Shown: in pieces, positions 1 to 12,076 of the stretch
Numbering within the stretch: the stretch's first letter is position 1
How the letters are laid out: every line of letters starts with the position of its first letter
Assembly: GCA_009746045.1 (NCBI GenBank)
Contig: RPFO01001598.1
Span: 227,001-291,000, forward strand
Direction of reading: 5' to 3'
Origin: Mesostigma viride
Taxonomy: Eukaryota > Streptophyta > Mesostigmatophyceae > Mesostigmatales > Mesostigmataceae
Length of the DNA stretch: 64,000 nucleotides
Program-made: the position numbers and the translations under genes
The notes under the pieces: generated by a model
Told to the model about the DNA's origin: nothing
Databases searched by the model: none
Seen by the model: only the letters and a program-made list of their open reading frames with translations

Positions 1-553
1 CATGCCACTGCCATAAGTGCTCGTAAGCTCTCTCGATAGTGCGAATGAATTCCGTGTCGGATCAGTGCACAATGATGGAGGTTAAGCACGCACTCATCCA
101 TCGCCTCTTTACTGGCATATGCCCCCCTCAGTCAACAGGTTCACTCTTCAGTGGCGAAGGGAGAGCATTATGGTGGGAAGGGTGAGCTGCGTACAATAAA
201 AGGTGTAGGGAATGGGGTGGATCGGATTAACTAACCTCCTACGAACATGGCTCGCTGCTGATGGCGGCCCCTGCTAGGAGCCCCACCGTTGGGTCGGCGC
301 AGCGCGAGGTAACCAACAGACCTCCCTCCATCCACGCTTTCCAGTGATATGAGTGCGCTATCATGCCTATTTAAGCATGTGCAAGTGCACGTACAGCGCA
401 TAAACAAGCAGGCATACACGCATATGGGCGTATAAGTGCATATGCATGCGCTATCATATGGTTATTTAAGCATGTACTGCATGCGTGCAATTCATGCATG
501 TGATACATGCGTACAGTACCCGCCTAGGATACTAGCGGGTACAAGCGGCGCAC
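1..553. other. Left edge, no exon recognised
   Basis: This should be the intron following the last recognised nuclease exon on the minus strand, because a donor GTGCGC directly follows that exon at 553. I looked on both strands for the rest of the nuclease fold and found no convincing exon. Positions 360-510 contain loosely repeated CATGCG/TGCATG words of no clear meaning. Confidence 0.4.
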
Positions 554-3500
554 CTTAAGGTGGGTGTTGATGACCACGAGCTCATCGCCCGAACTCTTTT
601 CCCGCAGGATGAGCAGGATGACCACCTGCACAACATCCACGACCAGACCAATACGCGCAGGAGGGCACTTGCCGAGTGAGCAGGATGACCACATGCACAA
701 CATCTGAGACCAGACCAATACGCGCAGGAGAGTGAGCAGGATGACCACCTGCACGTTTTCCAAGACCAGACGAATAGTCCTAGTAGGGCGAGTGCTGAGT
801 GAGCAGGATGACCACCTGCACGTACCAGACTGCCTGCCGCATGGAGACATGTTGAATGAAAAGGACATGCCCATACCACCTATAGCTTCACAAGGCACCC
901 ATTCTTTGGTTGAATCACATACCATATTTCCATGACATAGTTTCTTAGCATCACCACACGTTTGCAGCATAACCCATCCCAAACAAAAAAAAGCGCCCCC
1001 ATCACGCCATGCCATGCCACCTCGCGAAAGCCGTGTGCCATCTGCCATCGTGTGACATCGATGCTCCATGCTCATGACCCATGTGACTCAAGAATGGACC
1101 TTTATTCTGTCAGCCGCACCTATAAATTAGCGCCAATCGAGTATCAAGCTCGCAGCAAGCAGTGGCCGCCAGCATTATCAAAACCTGACCCCTTTCAATG
1201 TTGGTGCCCTCTCCTACATCTGCAGGCGCTGCTGCCGCCACCGGCGGGGGTGGCTGGTGGCAACAGTGGTGACGGTGCAACAGACTGCCATGGTGCACAA
1301 CTTAGTACTACTATGGTCAACACGGCTGATAACTGTTAGTGCTGTTATGGCAGACTAGCACTTCCGCCAGTTAGTACCCAGTGAACGGGGACCAAATGAA
1401 AATGCCCATGACAGCAACAGGCAACGGTGTTGACTGGTGGCATGTGGAGGGGCAATCATTGGAACCAATTGAAAAGTACAGTACACACTAGAAGTATATA
1501 GAGAGAATGCGAGTCATTCAATCTAATCAAGCAACTTCATTCACTTTTAGACCCCGCCTTCCTTCCGTGGTCTTCTTCCCTACCTTCCTTTTTGCTCTCC
1601 TCGCATCATATCAACATCGTGCATGGCTACGTACCTGATTCAGTGCACACCCTTCGCAATCGGCATAGTTCCGTACGATGGAATCTGCATGCATGGGCAC
1701 ACAGAGGAGATAGACATGCCCGCAGGAACCGATGCAGCACGTGAGGGGGCGGCAGGGACCATAAACAATGATGACCATGGATGCAAGCACCGGTAATGCT
1801 TGCGAGACAGATCACACGCTGCGCTGACTAACTTGTATGCTTGTCAGGAGAGCTCTGGAGTCTGGACAATACCAGTGGGGTGAAAAGAGGACGTTCTTTA
1901 CAATAAAGGGATGCTTGTGTTTCAGATTCTTTACAATACAGGGATGCTTGATGTAGGCTTGTGTGTGGAACATGAATGCAAGAGGCATATACAATCATAC
2001 ATGACTTGTACATGAGAAAACTCTACCACGGCCAAAACGCTAGATGCGAGCCAATAGAATCCAGGAACCGTCTGCTGACCTAGATAGATGGGCATATGTA
2101 AGTGGCGGCTCGGGTGGGCTGGCCATGGAGAACATCCGTGTACTCCTTGGAACCATGGTTACGGAAACTGCAAGAACGGACATACAAGGTAGGTCATGTG
2201 GCTAGGTGGGCACTTACCAGGTTCCTAGTTCCTAGGTTGCTAGGTTGCTCCACCATTGTGGCGACACCAGTATGCAGGTGGAGACAACATCTTAAGTTGA
2301 TAATGCTCCCTGGACAGGCGAAATCGCCCACACTGGGTAGCCAGGGGCAACCGCAGCATAGGGCGGTGACTGTCGCATGCCACTGCAGCATGTCACTATA
2401 GCATGTCACTGTAGCATGCAACTGTAGCATGTCCTCATAGCACGTCACTGTAGCATGTCACCACAGCATGTCACTGTAGCATGTCACCACAGCATGTCAC
2501 TGTAACATGTCACCATAGCACGTCACTGTAGCATGTCACCACAGCATGTCACTGTAGCATGTTACCATAGCATGCCAAATGAGTAGGTCGCATGAGAAAA
2601 GTCTCTCTGGCTTCATGTACACAAGCGAAATATCCGCCCCCCTGCTGGCACGACCCCTCTGCATCGCCAGGCTGATTCATGCGCCCGCTAGGAAACACCA
2701 GGGACCCGACCACCTACACGCAGGCCCGTGGTCGCCTTGCAAACCTGGTAGTACACAGATAAACCTACGAGTCAACGATAAATCACAAGCATACACCTGG
2801 GTGTCAATGACTAGGTCACAAGGATAAACCTGCGTGTCAACGACCAATCACAAGCATACACCTGTGTGTCAATGACTAGGTCACAAGGATAAACCTACGA
2901 GTCAACCACCAATCACAAGCATACACCTGTGTGTCAATGACTAGGTCGCAAGGATAAACCTACGAGTCAACGATCAATCACAAGCATACACCTGTGTGTC
3001 AATGACTAGGTCACAAGGATAAACCTACGAGTCAACCACCAATCGCAAGCATACACCTGTGTGTCAATGACTAGGTCACAAGGATAAACCTGCGTGTCAA
3101 CGATCAATCACAAGCATACACCTGTGTGTCAATGACTAGGTCACAAGGATAAACCTACGAGTCAACCACCAATCACAAGCATACACCTGTGTGTCAATGA
3201 CTAGGTCACAAGGATAAACCTACGTGTCAACCATCAACTACAAGGATACACCTGTGTGTTAATGACTAGGTCACAAGGATAAACGTACGTGTCAACGACC
3301 AATCACAAGCATACACCTGTGTGTCAATGACTAGGTCACAAGGATGAACCTACGTGTCAACCATCAACTACAAGGTGTGTCAATGACTACGTCACAAGGA
3401 TAAACGTACGTGTCAACGACTAGCTACAAGGGAAAACCTACGTGTCAAGGAGAAGCGGTCCTCCTTGTAGAAAATGGCACAACCATCCGGTGCGCAGCCA

Positions 3501-6500
3501 AAGTCCTGCATGTGCCAGGACACCAGCATACGGTTGGCAAGAGGTGCGAGGATTATGCCTGGCGGTGAGGAATTGGTAACGATACAGGTGACAGCAGGAG
3601 CAAACTTGGGTGCACCACATGGCCCTTACATTTGTTTCTTGATCTCAGTCATTCTATTTCAAATAAATTCGGCATTTATATTCGACATGACCACGCGCCC
3701 CATGCCAACATCAGCACGGCGAAAAACTGGTATTTGAGGTTGATATGTACTAACGTATCACCCATGTCAGGGTGGGCCAGATATGGCCTGTTTTTCACCC
3801 ATGTTGGGGTGGACCACAAATGACCTGTTTCCCAAAAGGGTGTGGGCACTTCTGACCAAACTCCTCTACTAGGTCGAGCTTGGTTTGAATGCCATGGGCC
3901 ATGGGGTGGCTGGCCATACCTGAATCAATACTTGCTCGTTACCAAACACAAAATATCCGCGCATGCAATAAAAACAATGCCTGTGCCCAGGCCAGAGCCA
4001 ACCAAAACATCTCGACACACACGTGCCTACGTGGGGACATCATGGATTCCCGAAATAGAAAGAACCCCTAACCATGCGTGGCAGCCAGCCAGCAGCCTGC
4101 ATGCGTTCAAAGTCAACAGACAACGTGGTGTGGACCGAAGACTGTTTTACACGAAAAATGTTCTCTTACGTAACATATGTTCTCGGCTCATGTTATCGAT
4201 AATCTACTAGGCCACGTACCGGAGAAACAAAAACGAATACATGCTAGGCTGCCACGCACATGCAAGAAAGGGCATCTGGCATACAGCAAGAGCCTGAACA
4301 TGAAGAGACCGAACATGTCTGCCTTCCATGCCGCTCCTCCATCCTTTCAAAACACCAGCCAGCCAAGCAAACCGACTTAGTGACTAGAATGGCACGGAAG
4401 GTAGCGCACGGGTCTTCCCCAGCAGCGAACTAGCACAACGCAGGGAAAGGGCTGCTCTTGACGGGGGGATGGGCTCGCCAAACCATCCTTCAGCCAGCAG
4501 GAAGCCACAACTTGAGGGCAGCTATAGGAGGAGACCCCATAAGATGACCACTGGGGGGCAAGGCTCGATATTGGCTTAATTAGGCTCAATATGGGCCAAA
4601 TAAAGGCTCGAGATAGACATGATGTAAGCTCAATATAGACTCAATACAGGATCAATATATTTTCAATAGATAGAGAAACAGTTGGAAGCTTGAAAGGCTC
4701 AATACAGGCCCCGCTGAATAGAGGCTCAATAGAGGCTCAGCTGAATAGAGGCCCAGCTGAATGGAGGCTGACTAGAGGCTCAAAAGAGGCTCCATACACA
4801 AGCAAGGGGGTGAGTAGGGGAGGGGGAGGTGCTGACTCGGCACGCACCATGGCCGGCGAAGATAGCTTCTCCCGAAAAACGCCGTTGTAGCCCCGCGGCT
4901 TCAAGTGCTTCAAAAACGACTCCTCTGACACGTTGAGGGAGGGAGGGAGGGAGGGAGGGAGGGAGGGAGGGAGGGAGGGAGGGAGGGAGGGAGGGAGGGA
5001 GGGAGGGAGGGAGGGAGGGAGGAGGGAGGGAGGGAGGGAGGGAGGGAGGGAGGGAGGGAGGGAGGGAGGAGGGAGGGAGGGAGGGAGGAGGGAGGGAGGG
5101 AGGGAGGGAGGGAGGGAGGGAGGGAGGGAGGGAGGGAGGGAGGGAGGAGGGAGGGAGGGAGGGAGGGAGGGAGGGAGGGAGGGAGGGAGGGAGGGAGGAG
5201 GGAGGGAGGGAGGAGGGAGGGAGGGAGGAGGGAGGGAGGGAGGAGGGAGGGAGGGAGGGAGGGAGGGAGGGAGGGAGGAGGGAGGGAGGGAGGGAGGGAG
5301 GGAGGGGAAAGGGAGGGAGGGGGAAAGGGAGGGAGGGGAAAGGGAGGGAGGGGGAAAGGGAGGGAGGGGAAAGGGAGGGAGGGGGAAAGGGAGGGAGGGG
5401 GGAAGGGAGGGAGGGGGAAAGGGAGGGAGGGGGAAGGGAGAGGGGGAAAGGGAGGGAGGGGGAAAGGGAGGGAGGGGAGAGGGAGGGAGGGGGAAAGGGA
5501 GGGAGGGAGGGAGGGAGGGAGGGGAAAGGGAGGGAGGGGGAAAGGGAGGGAGGGGAAAGGGAGGGAGGGGGAAAGGGAGGGAGGGGGAAAGGGAGGGCGG
5601 GGGAAAGGGAGGGAGGGGGAAGGGAGGGAGGGGGAAAGGGAGGGAGGGGGAAGGGAGGGAGGGGGAAAGGGAGGGAGGGGGAAAGGGAGGAGGGGGAAAG
5701 GGAGGGAGGGGGAAAGGGAGGGAGGGAAGGAGGGAGGGAGGGGGAAAGGGAGGAGGGGAAAGGGGGAGGGGGAAAGGGAGGGAGGGGGAAAGGGAGGGAG
5801 GGGAAAGGGAGGGAGGCGGAAGGGAGGGAGGGGGAAAGAGGAGGGAGGGGGAAGGGAGGGAGGGGGAAGGGAGGGAGGGGGAAAGGGAGGGAGGGGGAAA
5901 GGGAGGGAGGGGGAAAGGGAGGGAGGGGGAAAGGGAGGGAGGGAAGGAGGGAGGGGGAAAGGGAGGGAGGGGAAAGGGAGGAGGGGGAAAGGGAGGAGGG
6001 GGAAGGGAGGGAGGGGGAAAGGGAGGGAGGGGGAAGGGAGGGAGGGGAAAGGGAGGAGGGAGGGGGAAGGGAGGGAGGGGAAAGGGAGGGAGGGGAAAGG
6101 GAGGGAGGGAGGGGGAAGGGAGGGAGGGGAAAGGGGGGAGGGGGAAAGGGAGGGAGGGGAAAGGGAGGGAGGGAGGGAGGGAGGGAGGAGGGAGGGGGAG
6201 GGAGGGAGGGAGGGAGGGAGGGAGGGAGGAGGGAGGGAGGGAGGGAGGGAGGGAGGGAGGGAGGGAGGAGGGAGGGAGGGAGGGAGGAGGAGGGAGGAGG
6301 AGGGAGGGAGGGAGGGAGGGAGGGAGGGAGGAGGGAGGGAGGGAGGGAGGGAGGGAGGGAGGAGGGAGGGAGGGAGGGACGGGGAAAGGGAGGGAGGGGA
6401 AAGGGAGGGAGGGGGAAAGGGAGGGAGGGGGAAAGGGAGGAGGGAGGAGGGAGGGAGGGGAAAGGGAGGGAGGGGAAAGGGAGGGAGGGGGAAAGGGAGG

Positions 6501-9038
6501 GAGGGGGAAAGGGAGGGAGGGGGAAAGGGAGGGAGGGGGAAAGGGGGAGGGGGAAGGGAGGGAGGGGGAAAGGGAGGGAGGGGGAAGGGAGGGAGGGGAA
6601 AGGGAGGGGGGGAAAGGGAGGGAGGGGAAAGGGAGGGAGGGGGAAAGGGAGGGAGGGAAGGAGGGAGGGAGGGGGAAAGGGAGGGAGGGGGAAAGGGAGG
6701 GAGGGGGAAAGGGAGGGAGGGGGAAAGGGAGGGAGGGGAAAGGGAGGGAGGGCGGAAGGGAGGGAGGGGAAAGGGAGGGAGGGGGGAAGGGAGGGAGGGG
6801 GAAGGGAGGGAGGGGGAAGGGAGGAGGGGAAAGGGAGGAGGGGAAAGGGAGGGAGGGGAAAGGGAGGGAGGGGAAAGGGAGGGAGGGAAGGAGGGAGGGG
6901 AAAGGGAGGGAGGGGAAAGGGAGGGAGGGGTAAAGGGAGGGAGGGGGAAAGGGAGGGAGGGGGAAGGGAGGAGGGGGAAAGGAGGGAGGGGGGAAGGGAG
7001 GGAGGGGGAAAGGGAGGGAGGGAGGAGGGGAAGGGAGGGAGGGGGAAAGGGAGGGAGGGGAAAGGGAGGGAGGGAGGGGGAAGGGAGGGAGGGGAAAGGG
7101 GGGAGGGTGAAAGGGAGGGAGGGGGAAAGGGAGGGAGGGAGGGAGGGAGGGAGGGAGGGAGGGAGGGAGGGAGGGAGGGAGGGAGGAGGGAGGGAGGGAG
7201 GGAGGGAGGGAGGGAGGGAGGGAGGGAGGGAGGGAGGGAGGAGGAGGGAGGGAGGGAGGGAGGGAGGGAGGGAGGGAGGAGGGAGGGAGGAGGGAGGAGG
7301 GAGGGAGGGAGGGGGAGGGAGGGAGGGAGGAGGAGGGAGGGAGGGAGGGAGGGAGGGAGGGAGAGGGAGGGAGGGAGGGAGGGAGGGAGGGAGGGAGGGA
7401 GGGAGGGAGGGAGGGAGGGAGGGAGGGAGGGAGGGAGGGGAGGGAGGGAGGGAGGAGGGAGGAGGGAGGGAGGGAGGGAGGGAGGGAGGAGGGAGGGAGG
7501 AGGGAGGGAGGGAGGGAGGAGGGAGGGGGAGGGAGGGAGGGAGGGAGGGAGGGAGGAGGGAGGGAGGGAGGGAGGGAGGGAGGAGGGAGGGAGGGAGGGA
7601 GGAGGGAGGAGGGAGGGAGGGAGGAGGGAGGGAGGGAGGGAGGGAGGAGGGAGGGAGGGAGGGAGGGAGGGAGGGAGGGAGGAGGGAGGGAGGGAGGGAG
7701 GGAGGGAGGGAGGGAGGGAGGGAGGGAGGAGGGAGGGAGGGAGGGAGGAGGAGGAGGGAGGAGGGAGGGAGGGAGGGAGGGAGGGAGGAGGGAGGGAGGG
7801 AGGGAGGGAGGGAGGGAGGGAGGGAGGGAGGGAGGGAGGGAGGGAGGGAGGGAGGGAGGGGGAGAGGGAGGGAGGGGGAGAGGGAGGGAGGGGGAAAGGG
7901 GGGGAGGGAGGATGGGTGGGGAGAATGGGCAGGAAGGAAATGAGTGAGGCAGGGAAGAGGCGGGGACAGATGGGCAAATAAATTGAATGCACCTGACAGC
8001 ATCCCGGGGCAGCCTGGGAATCTTTTGCTGTGCCTGGATTGGGTCAATTTTCCTACCTGGCAGTATGCCAGCGTGCAGCATTGCCTGATGCCAAGTAAAA
8101 TGATTGCGTGCTGAATAAGTTTAAAGAAGTAAAAAAAAACGTGAGGTGCCACCCCGAGCCTGGCTTGTAGCAAACTTTTGGATTATAGCAAGCTTCTCTG
8201 CAGCTCCAAGGCTCAAAGTAGAAGCTCCAAAAAATTAGTCCTTGGTCAACATACCGTGAACTTGCTTACCATAGTGATCCTTGTTCACCTCCTGCATGCA
8301 TGCAATGTCCGGGCTGGCGTTGTCCAGCTCTGCCGCGATGAGGGGCCAACGGTAGTCCCACTCCAGCGCATCAGGGGGTGCCTGGAACGTCGGCATATGT
8401 TGACGTAATCAGCAAGGCGATAGGGACTACGTCAACTGGCCGGGATTTTCAAAACTAGATGTGTCAGCCAAAAAATGGATAGAGCAGGCAGAGTGCAAAA
8501 TGCAAAACTCATGAGAAGGTTAAGTGCAACTGGAGGAAATCCTGCCTAAAGGTATTGATTCAACGCCTCTAGCTATGGCAGCTAAGGAATAGAATGTGCA
8601 TGCATTGCTCAAGCCTTCAATGGCCTTCAACACATGACTTGCCTTGAGGAAACTTCCATGCTGAGCAAGGCCATCGCTCAGGGAGTTCCATTGCATCACC
8701 CGGACAGTTTTCGCTGGGGTGTCCGTCGAATTTCGATCGGCAGGTACCAGCCACCTGATAAGGGAGGCCATGGCTGTGCGGAATGAAGCTGTACTGCGTG
8801 CGGGAGTAGAGATAAATCTTCTGTGACCTTGTCGAAGCTGGCAGTTGAAGGTTGCCTTGACCACAGTCGCCTCAGTCCTACAAACGTTAAAACTTACGGG
8901 TCTGTTTCGTGGCTCGGAGTGCGACTGTATGGCAGCAAATAGGCGCCCGTCCAGATGTGTTCCCCTCGGGACTATGCGACTGCAGGATGCAGCCGGAACA
9001 GCATCAACACCGCGACTTCTGGCACTACGCCGGAACAT
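554..9038 (-). CDS. CCR4/nocturnin-type endonuclease-exonuclease-phosphatase family protein, 3' end missing
   Basis: Exons on the minus strand: 9038-8643, 8381-8270, 4924-4848, 3505-3442, and a fifth ending at 554 whose acceptor is uncertain (best guess 625). The first four join in phase. They give the classic order of this fold: VMQWNSL (Asn118), [21 protein letters not shown] (metal-binding Glu), [32 protein letters not shown] (catalytic Asp), then [19 protein letters not shown]. Family members remove mRNA poly(A) tails or act as nucleotide phosphatases (nocturnin); the spacing here is nearest nocturnin and Angel. About 110 residues precede the domain and are Arg/Ser/Ala-rich, so an organelle signal is possible. 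ATG 9038 is the first in frame; ATGs further in cannot be excluded. The first intron begins AAG|GCAAGT. About 15 expected residues between the last two exons are unplaced (phases 1 and 0 do not match), so a small exon is missing. The domain's C-terminal half lies beyond the window. Confidence 0.86.
609..835 (-). repeat. Degenerate copies of the nuclease exon-5 acceptor junction
   Basis: The minus-strand word GTGCAGGTGGTCATCCTGCT, the acceptor side of exon 5 (CAG|GTGGTC), occurs four times with small changes, at about 609, 678, 733 and 799, spaced 55-69 bp. The stretches between also match (TGCGCGTATTGGTCTGGTC). Any copy could act as acceptor, which is why the exon start is unresolved. Confidence 0.8.
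836..2379. other. Intron sequence, no gene seen
   Basis: This lies in the nuclease intron between the exons ending at 3442 and starting near 625. No coding signal is convincing on either strand. A missing small nuclease exon could be here. Confidence 0.4.
2380..2577. repeat. 13-bp tandem repeat (CATGTCACTGTAG / CATGTCACCACAG)
   Basis: Two alternating 13-bp variants, CATGTCACTGTAG and CATGTCACCACAG or CATGTCACCATAG, run for about 15 copies inside the nuclease intron. Confidence 0.9.
2745..3441 (-). repeat. 65-bp satellite starting at a splice donor
   Basis: About ten copies of a 65-bp unit with internal halves (GGATAAACCTACGAGTCAAC and ACACCTGTGTGTCAATGAC in + orientation). The array abuts the donor of the nuclease exon 3505-3442. 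The exon end on the minus strand, TTGACAC|GTAGGTTT, is itself the core of the repeat (TTGACACGTAGGTTTATCC), so every unit repeats the junction. Confidence 0.9.
3506..4847. other. Nuclease intron, no gene seen
   Basis: Intron between the exons ending at 4848 and starting at 3505. It contains short near-repeats around 4560-4790 (GGCTCAATA and GAGGCTCAGCTGAATAGAGG words). No RNA gene or additional exon is evident. Confidence 0.5.
4934..7916. repeat. 3-kb polypurine GGGA array
   Basis: Nearly 3 kb in which the + strand is almost only A and G. Two blocks of plain (GGGA)n with GGA slips (4934-5300 and 7130-7870) flank a middle of GGGGAAAGGGAGGGA-type units, with another plain block at 6160-6380. 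The array lies in one nuclease intron (4925-8269), ending nine bases from the acceptor; the transcript strand is therefore pyrimidine-rich and forms an enormous polypyrimidine tract. The long open frames across it are artefacts of a repeat without stop codons. Confidence 0.97.
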
Positions 9039-10840
9039 GATGCGGCATGCTGTCGACCATGCGCTGAAGCTGCTCCAAGCGAACCGAGCAGGACCGGCCA
9101 GCGTCTCGACTGCCGAGCCAGCGAGCACTCCTCACAAGACGAGGACCGGCCAGCGACGACTTCTCAAAAGGCTGATCGGGTGTCAACTGCTAAATCCGAG
9201 ACATGAACACACGCGGTGTACCGTGTAATGGCAGTACCGGGTAATGACGTTCACACTACAATGATGGGCTTGTCGGATCGACGATTCGTAGGCTATGAAT
9301 TGAGCTATTGACATTACGCTAATTCCATCGATATCCAGAGACCCTTCGGTTCGCGATTTTCTGTTATTTACGGTTGTGTCGGAGAAGATGGCCACATTTC
9401 CCAGGTCGATTTCGTGCACAACGTTAAATTAGATACCAATTGGCTGTAGCCCAGGAAACATCAGAAAAATAATAAATGCTGATTGCCCAAAGCTCTTGCG
9501 ATGTGCTCATGTACACCACCACCTGCTTACGGAAGGTTGACCAGGGGTTGACAGGTTTTACACGTATCTTTACACGTCTTGCCAAACAAACCCAACTGTG
9601 ATAATGTGCTGGCAACGGCACATTCGCATCCGTTTTGCAATGTCAGTCATCAGTCAGTCATCAGTCAGTCAGTTGGATCCCACGCCGTATTTGCATCTTC
9701 CGGCAGAGTCCACAATCGACCCCGCCGGGTGTACGGAATCTGTAATGCCTGCAGGGGTTGTACAACCCGGCCTTGTCGACGACCGTGAACAACGCGCGTT
9801 GAACAATTTTCTTTACGGTCCGAGTCAACCGCGTCTACACTGGGCAACGATGCAAGTAATTGACAAAACCGAGTCCGTCGTAGCAGAGTAGACGGGCGAG
9901 TACAATGAAAGCATCGTGCGATCGGGTGTGTGTTAAACACGCGCTGCATTGGCGTGTTTCAACGTAACTCACGTGTGTTTGGTATTTCTGCGAAGCGTTC
10001 CAGGAAAGGGAAGTTTGCCCGATGGTTGTGGCACACGCCAGTGGCAAAATGCTCGTCAAAATGCTTCAGTGAGTAACGACACCCACCATAGCTGCCTGCT
10101 TTTCGGTTCAAACCTGTTCGTCAACAGAGCGGTTGGGAACTGCTTGCTACAGTGCCCCAAGCCCTGTGGTGGCGAGTGGGTGCTCGAGGAAAAGGCAGTC
10201 CAGCACAATCCCTGTCCAGCTAAGCGAGGCTAGGCCATACATTACGACGGAGGTTTTGGTGGTGGCAGACCTGGCAGCCTGACCGAATTCCATATTATTC
10301 ACCCCTGTTTCACCTCATAAAAACTCACCACACATCGTGATTGCCAGAGAGGAAGCCATGACTGCGGATGACCCGAGTTGCAGTTTCAGCGAGCAGTGCG
10401 TTTTCCTAAGAGCTTCGTGCTTGATACGTTTGGATTGCTATTGCAAAAACCCTCGTGCCGAGACGGGTTTATGAGGACAAAACAGGTATGGCGCGTTGCC
10501 GAGTTTGGGGGGCTCCTAATCAGTCCCTGATTCAAGGCAGTATTTGAACATGTTGGCCTCGTGCGGTTGCGCCCCTGACAGCACGTCATCAGCTCAGATA
10601 GCACGCCTTCAGCGAGGCGACTCGTGCGCATCCCCGTCGTCGAGGGCGGGAGACAGTGGAACGCAAGTCACCAACTATGAGCCAGGCATCATACCACGAC
10701 GATGGAAATCTGCTCAGTGAATTGACGGCCGTTTCCGGCATTTTGCCAGTTCTAGTATACTATTCCCCTTTTCTATCGTCCCTCTTAAATCACCGTTTAT
10801 TTAACCCCCTTGCCATCATCTCTAGTTATTACCCCTTGTT
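9039..10840. other. Intergenic, with one dispersed-repeat copy
   Basis: No gene is recognised. Positions about 9703-9833 match the unit tandemly repeated at 14881-15305 (shared words CAATCGACCCCGCCGGGTGT and GGCCTTGTCGACGACCGTGA). A short CAGTCAGT run sits at 9646-9672. Confidence 0.6.
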
Positions 10841-10880
10841 AGCCCCCCCCCCCCCCCCCCCCCCCCCCACACACACACAC
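10841..10880. repeat. Poly-C run followed by (CA)n
   Basis: About 27 consecutive C residues then CACACACACAC, inside a pyrimidine-rich stretch (10745-10975). A second run of C lies at 13159-13177. Confidence 0.9.
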
Positions 10881-11065
10881 TATTACCCCTTGTCAACACC
10901 CCCCTGTAACCACCCCTAGGCGTCCCCCCCTTGCTATCACCCCCTTGTTGTCGCCCCTTGTATTTTCTATCTAGCCCCGACCGCGCACTATTTGCCAGAC
11001 ACGACGTGTTTCGTGTACTCTAGGCAGGCTCCCGTGGCCTGCTCATGGCAAGGCGAGCCCCACCA

Positions 11066-11200
11066 CAGGCACGGGGTTGGGCGTCGGAAGTCGCTGGGGC
11101 CGCGGTGGTCGAGGGGGGCGCGTGCCAGGGCTTGTGGCCGACGTGGATGGCCGCCCCATTCAAGTACACCGCCAGGCCCGCCTTGGTCTGCCGGATGTGG
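11066..11200 (-). mobile_element. Fragment of the repetitive element also present at 40297-40440
   Basis: On the minus strand both sites read V-Y-[LW]-[NK]-G-x-A-A-I-[HY]-V-G-H-K-P-W-H-A followed by a Pro/Thr/Ala-rich end. The shared DNA includes CCAGGGCTTGTGGCCGACGT. A protein-level match between two otherwise non-genic places suggests the end of a transposable-element reading frame. Confidence 0.6.
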
Positions 11201-11974
11201 CTGGGTATGCGGATGGGTATTTTCGGATTTGGGTTCCGGTCTGGGTAAGAACAGAGGGCGGGCCGGCCAGTAAGTAAGTAAGTAAGTACTTGCGTGTCAT
11301 GCGCAAAGGCATGCCACGGAGTACTATGCTAATCTCGTAAGTAAAATTATTACAAAAATGCTTAAACAAATTATCGTCTGCATCACCCCCCAACCACCAA
11401 GCACTGGATGGGGATGCCATCCTCCTCCGAGCTGTCCTATACTGTAACATGAGGGGTGACATTGAGCCAAGCTAAATAGGGGCCGGATCCTGCAGCCGCC
11501 GGTCCAGAATGTCTGGCCCCTATTTCCATACTAGGGGCCCGTGCAGCCACCGGCACCAATTCTAGCTAGCCCCCATCTTTTCGGCCCCTATAGGGCAGAT
11601 TCCAGGGGCCGAATTTTTATGCAGCCGCCAGCCCTAGATTTCGGGCCCCCATATTGTACAGCAGGCGCGGCGTGCCGCATCATGCCACGTGGCGTCCCAT
11701 CTTGCCATGCCATGGATGCCAGCTATGTACGGGCCTACGGATGCCTACACAAAAAACTGTGTCGGCATCCGTCCTCACGCCGCGCCGCGCTATACTGTCA
11801 TGCAGTCTGCAGATGTCTTGCCCATTTAAGTTCAGTTCAGTTCAGTTCAGTTTAGTTGGAATCCCACGCCGGTCATATCCAACAGAGATAGTTTAGCGAC
11901 GAAAGTAGATCGGATGGTATTAGGGTACTGTGATATGTCTTGCCCAGTAATTGCCTGTCGCCGGAGAGGCATGC

Positions 11975-12076
11975 CGGCATCAAGCCACGTGGCGCCTCAT
12001 GAAGCCACGTGGCGCCTCATCTTGCCACGTGGTGCCGCATCTTGCCACGTGGTGCCGCAGCTCGGCCACGTAGCGC
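11975..12076. repeat. 20-bp repeats each with CACGTGG
   Basis: Five imperfect copies of a 20-bp unit of the form GCCACGTGGCGCCTCATCTT. The palindromic CACGTG core is kept in four; the last has CACGTA. Related words occur singly at 11681. It lies amid GGGGCC-rich repeats (11480-11650 and 12085-12180). Confidence 0.8.

Noticed and set aside
2380-3441. CRISPR-like array
   Set aside because: Units are contiguous with no unique spacers of constant length, and the sequence is eukaryotic intron.
4737-8173. Very long Pro/Ser/Leu/Phe-rich frames (over 1000 residues) on the minus strand and Gly/Arg/Glu frames on the plus strand
   Set aside because: They are the GGGA repeat read in frames without stops. 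Only the small piece [12 protein letters not shown] at their end is real coding, and it belongs to the nuclease gene.
9183-9419. A 78-residue minus-strand frame as a small gene
   Set aside because: Its composition is ordinary, it lacks a recognised motif or splice context, and nothing supports expression.
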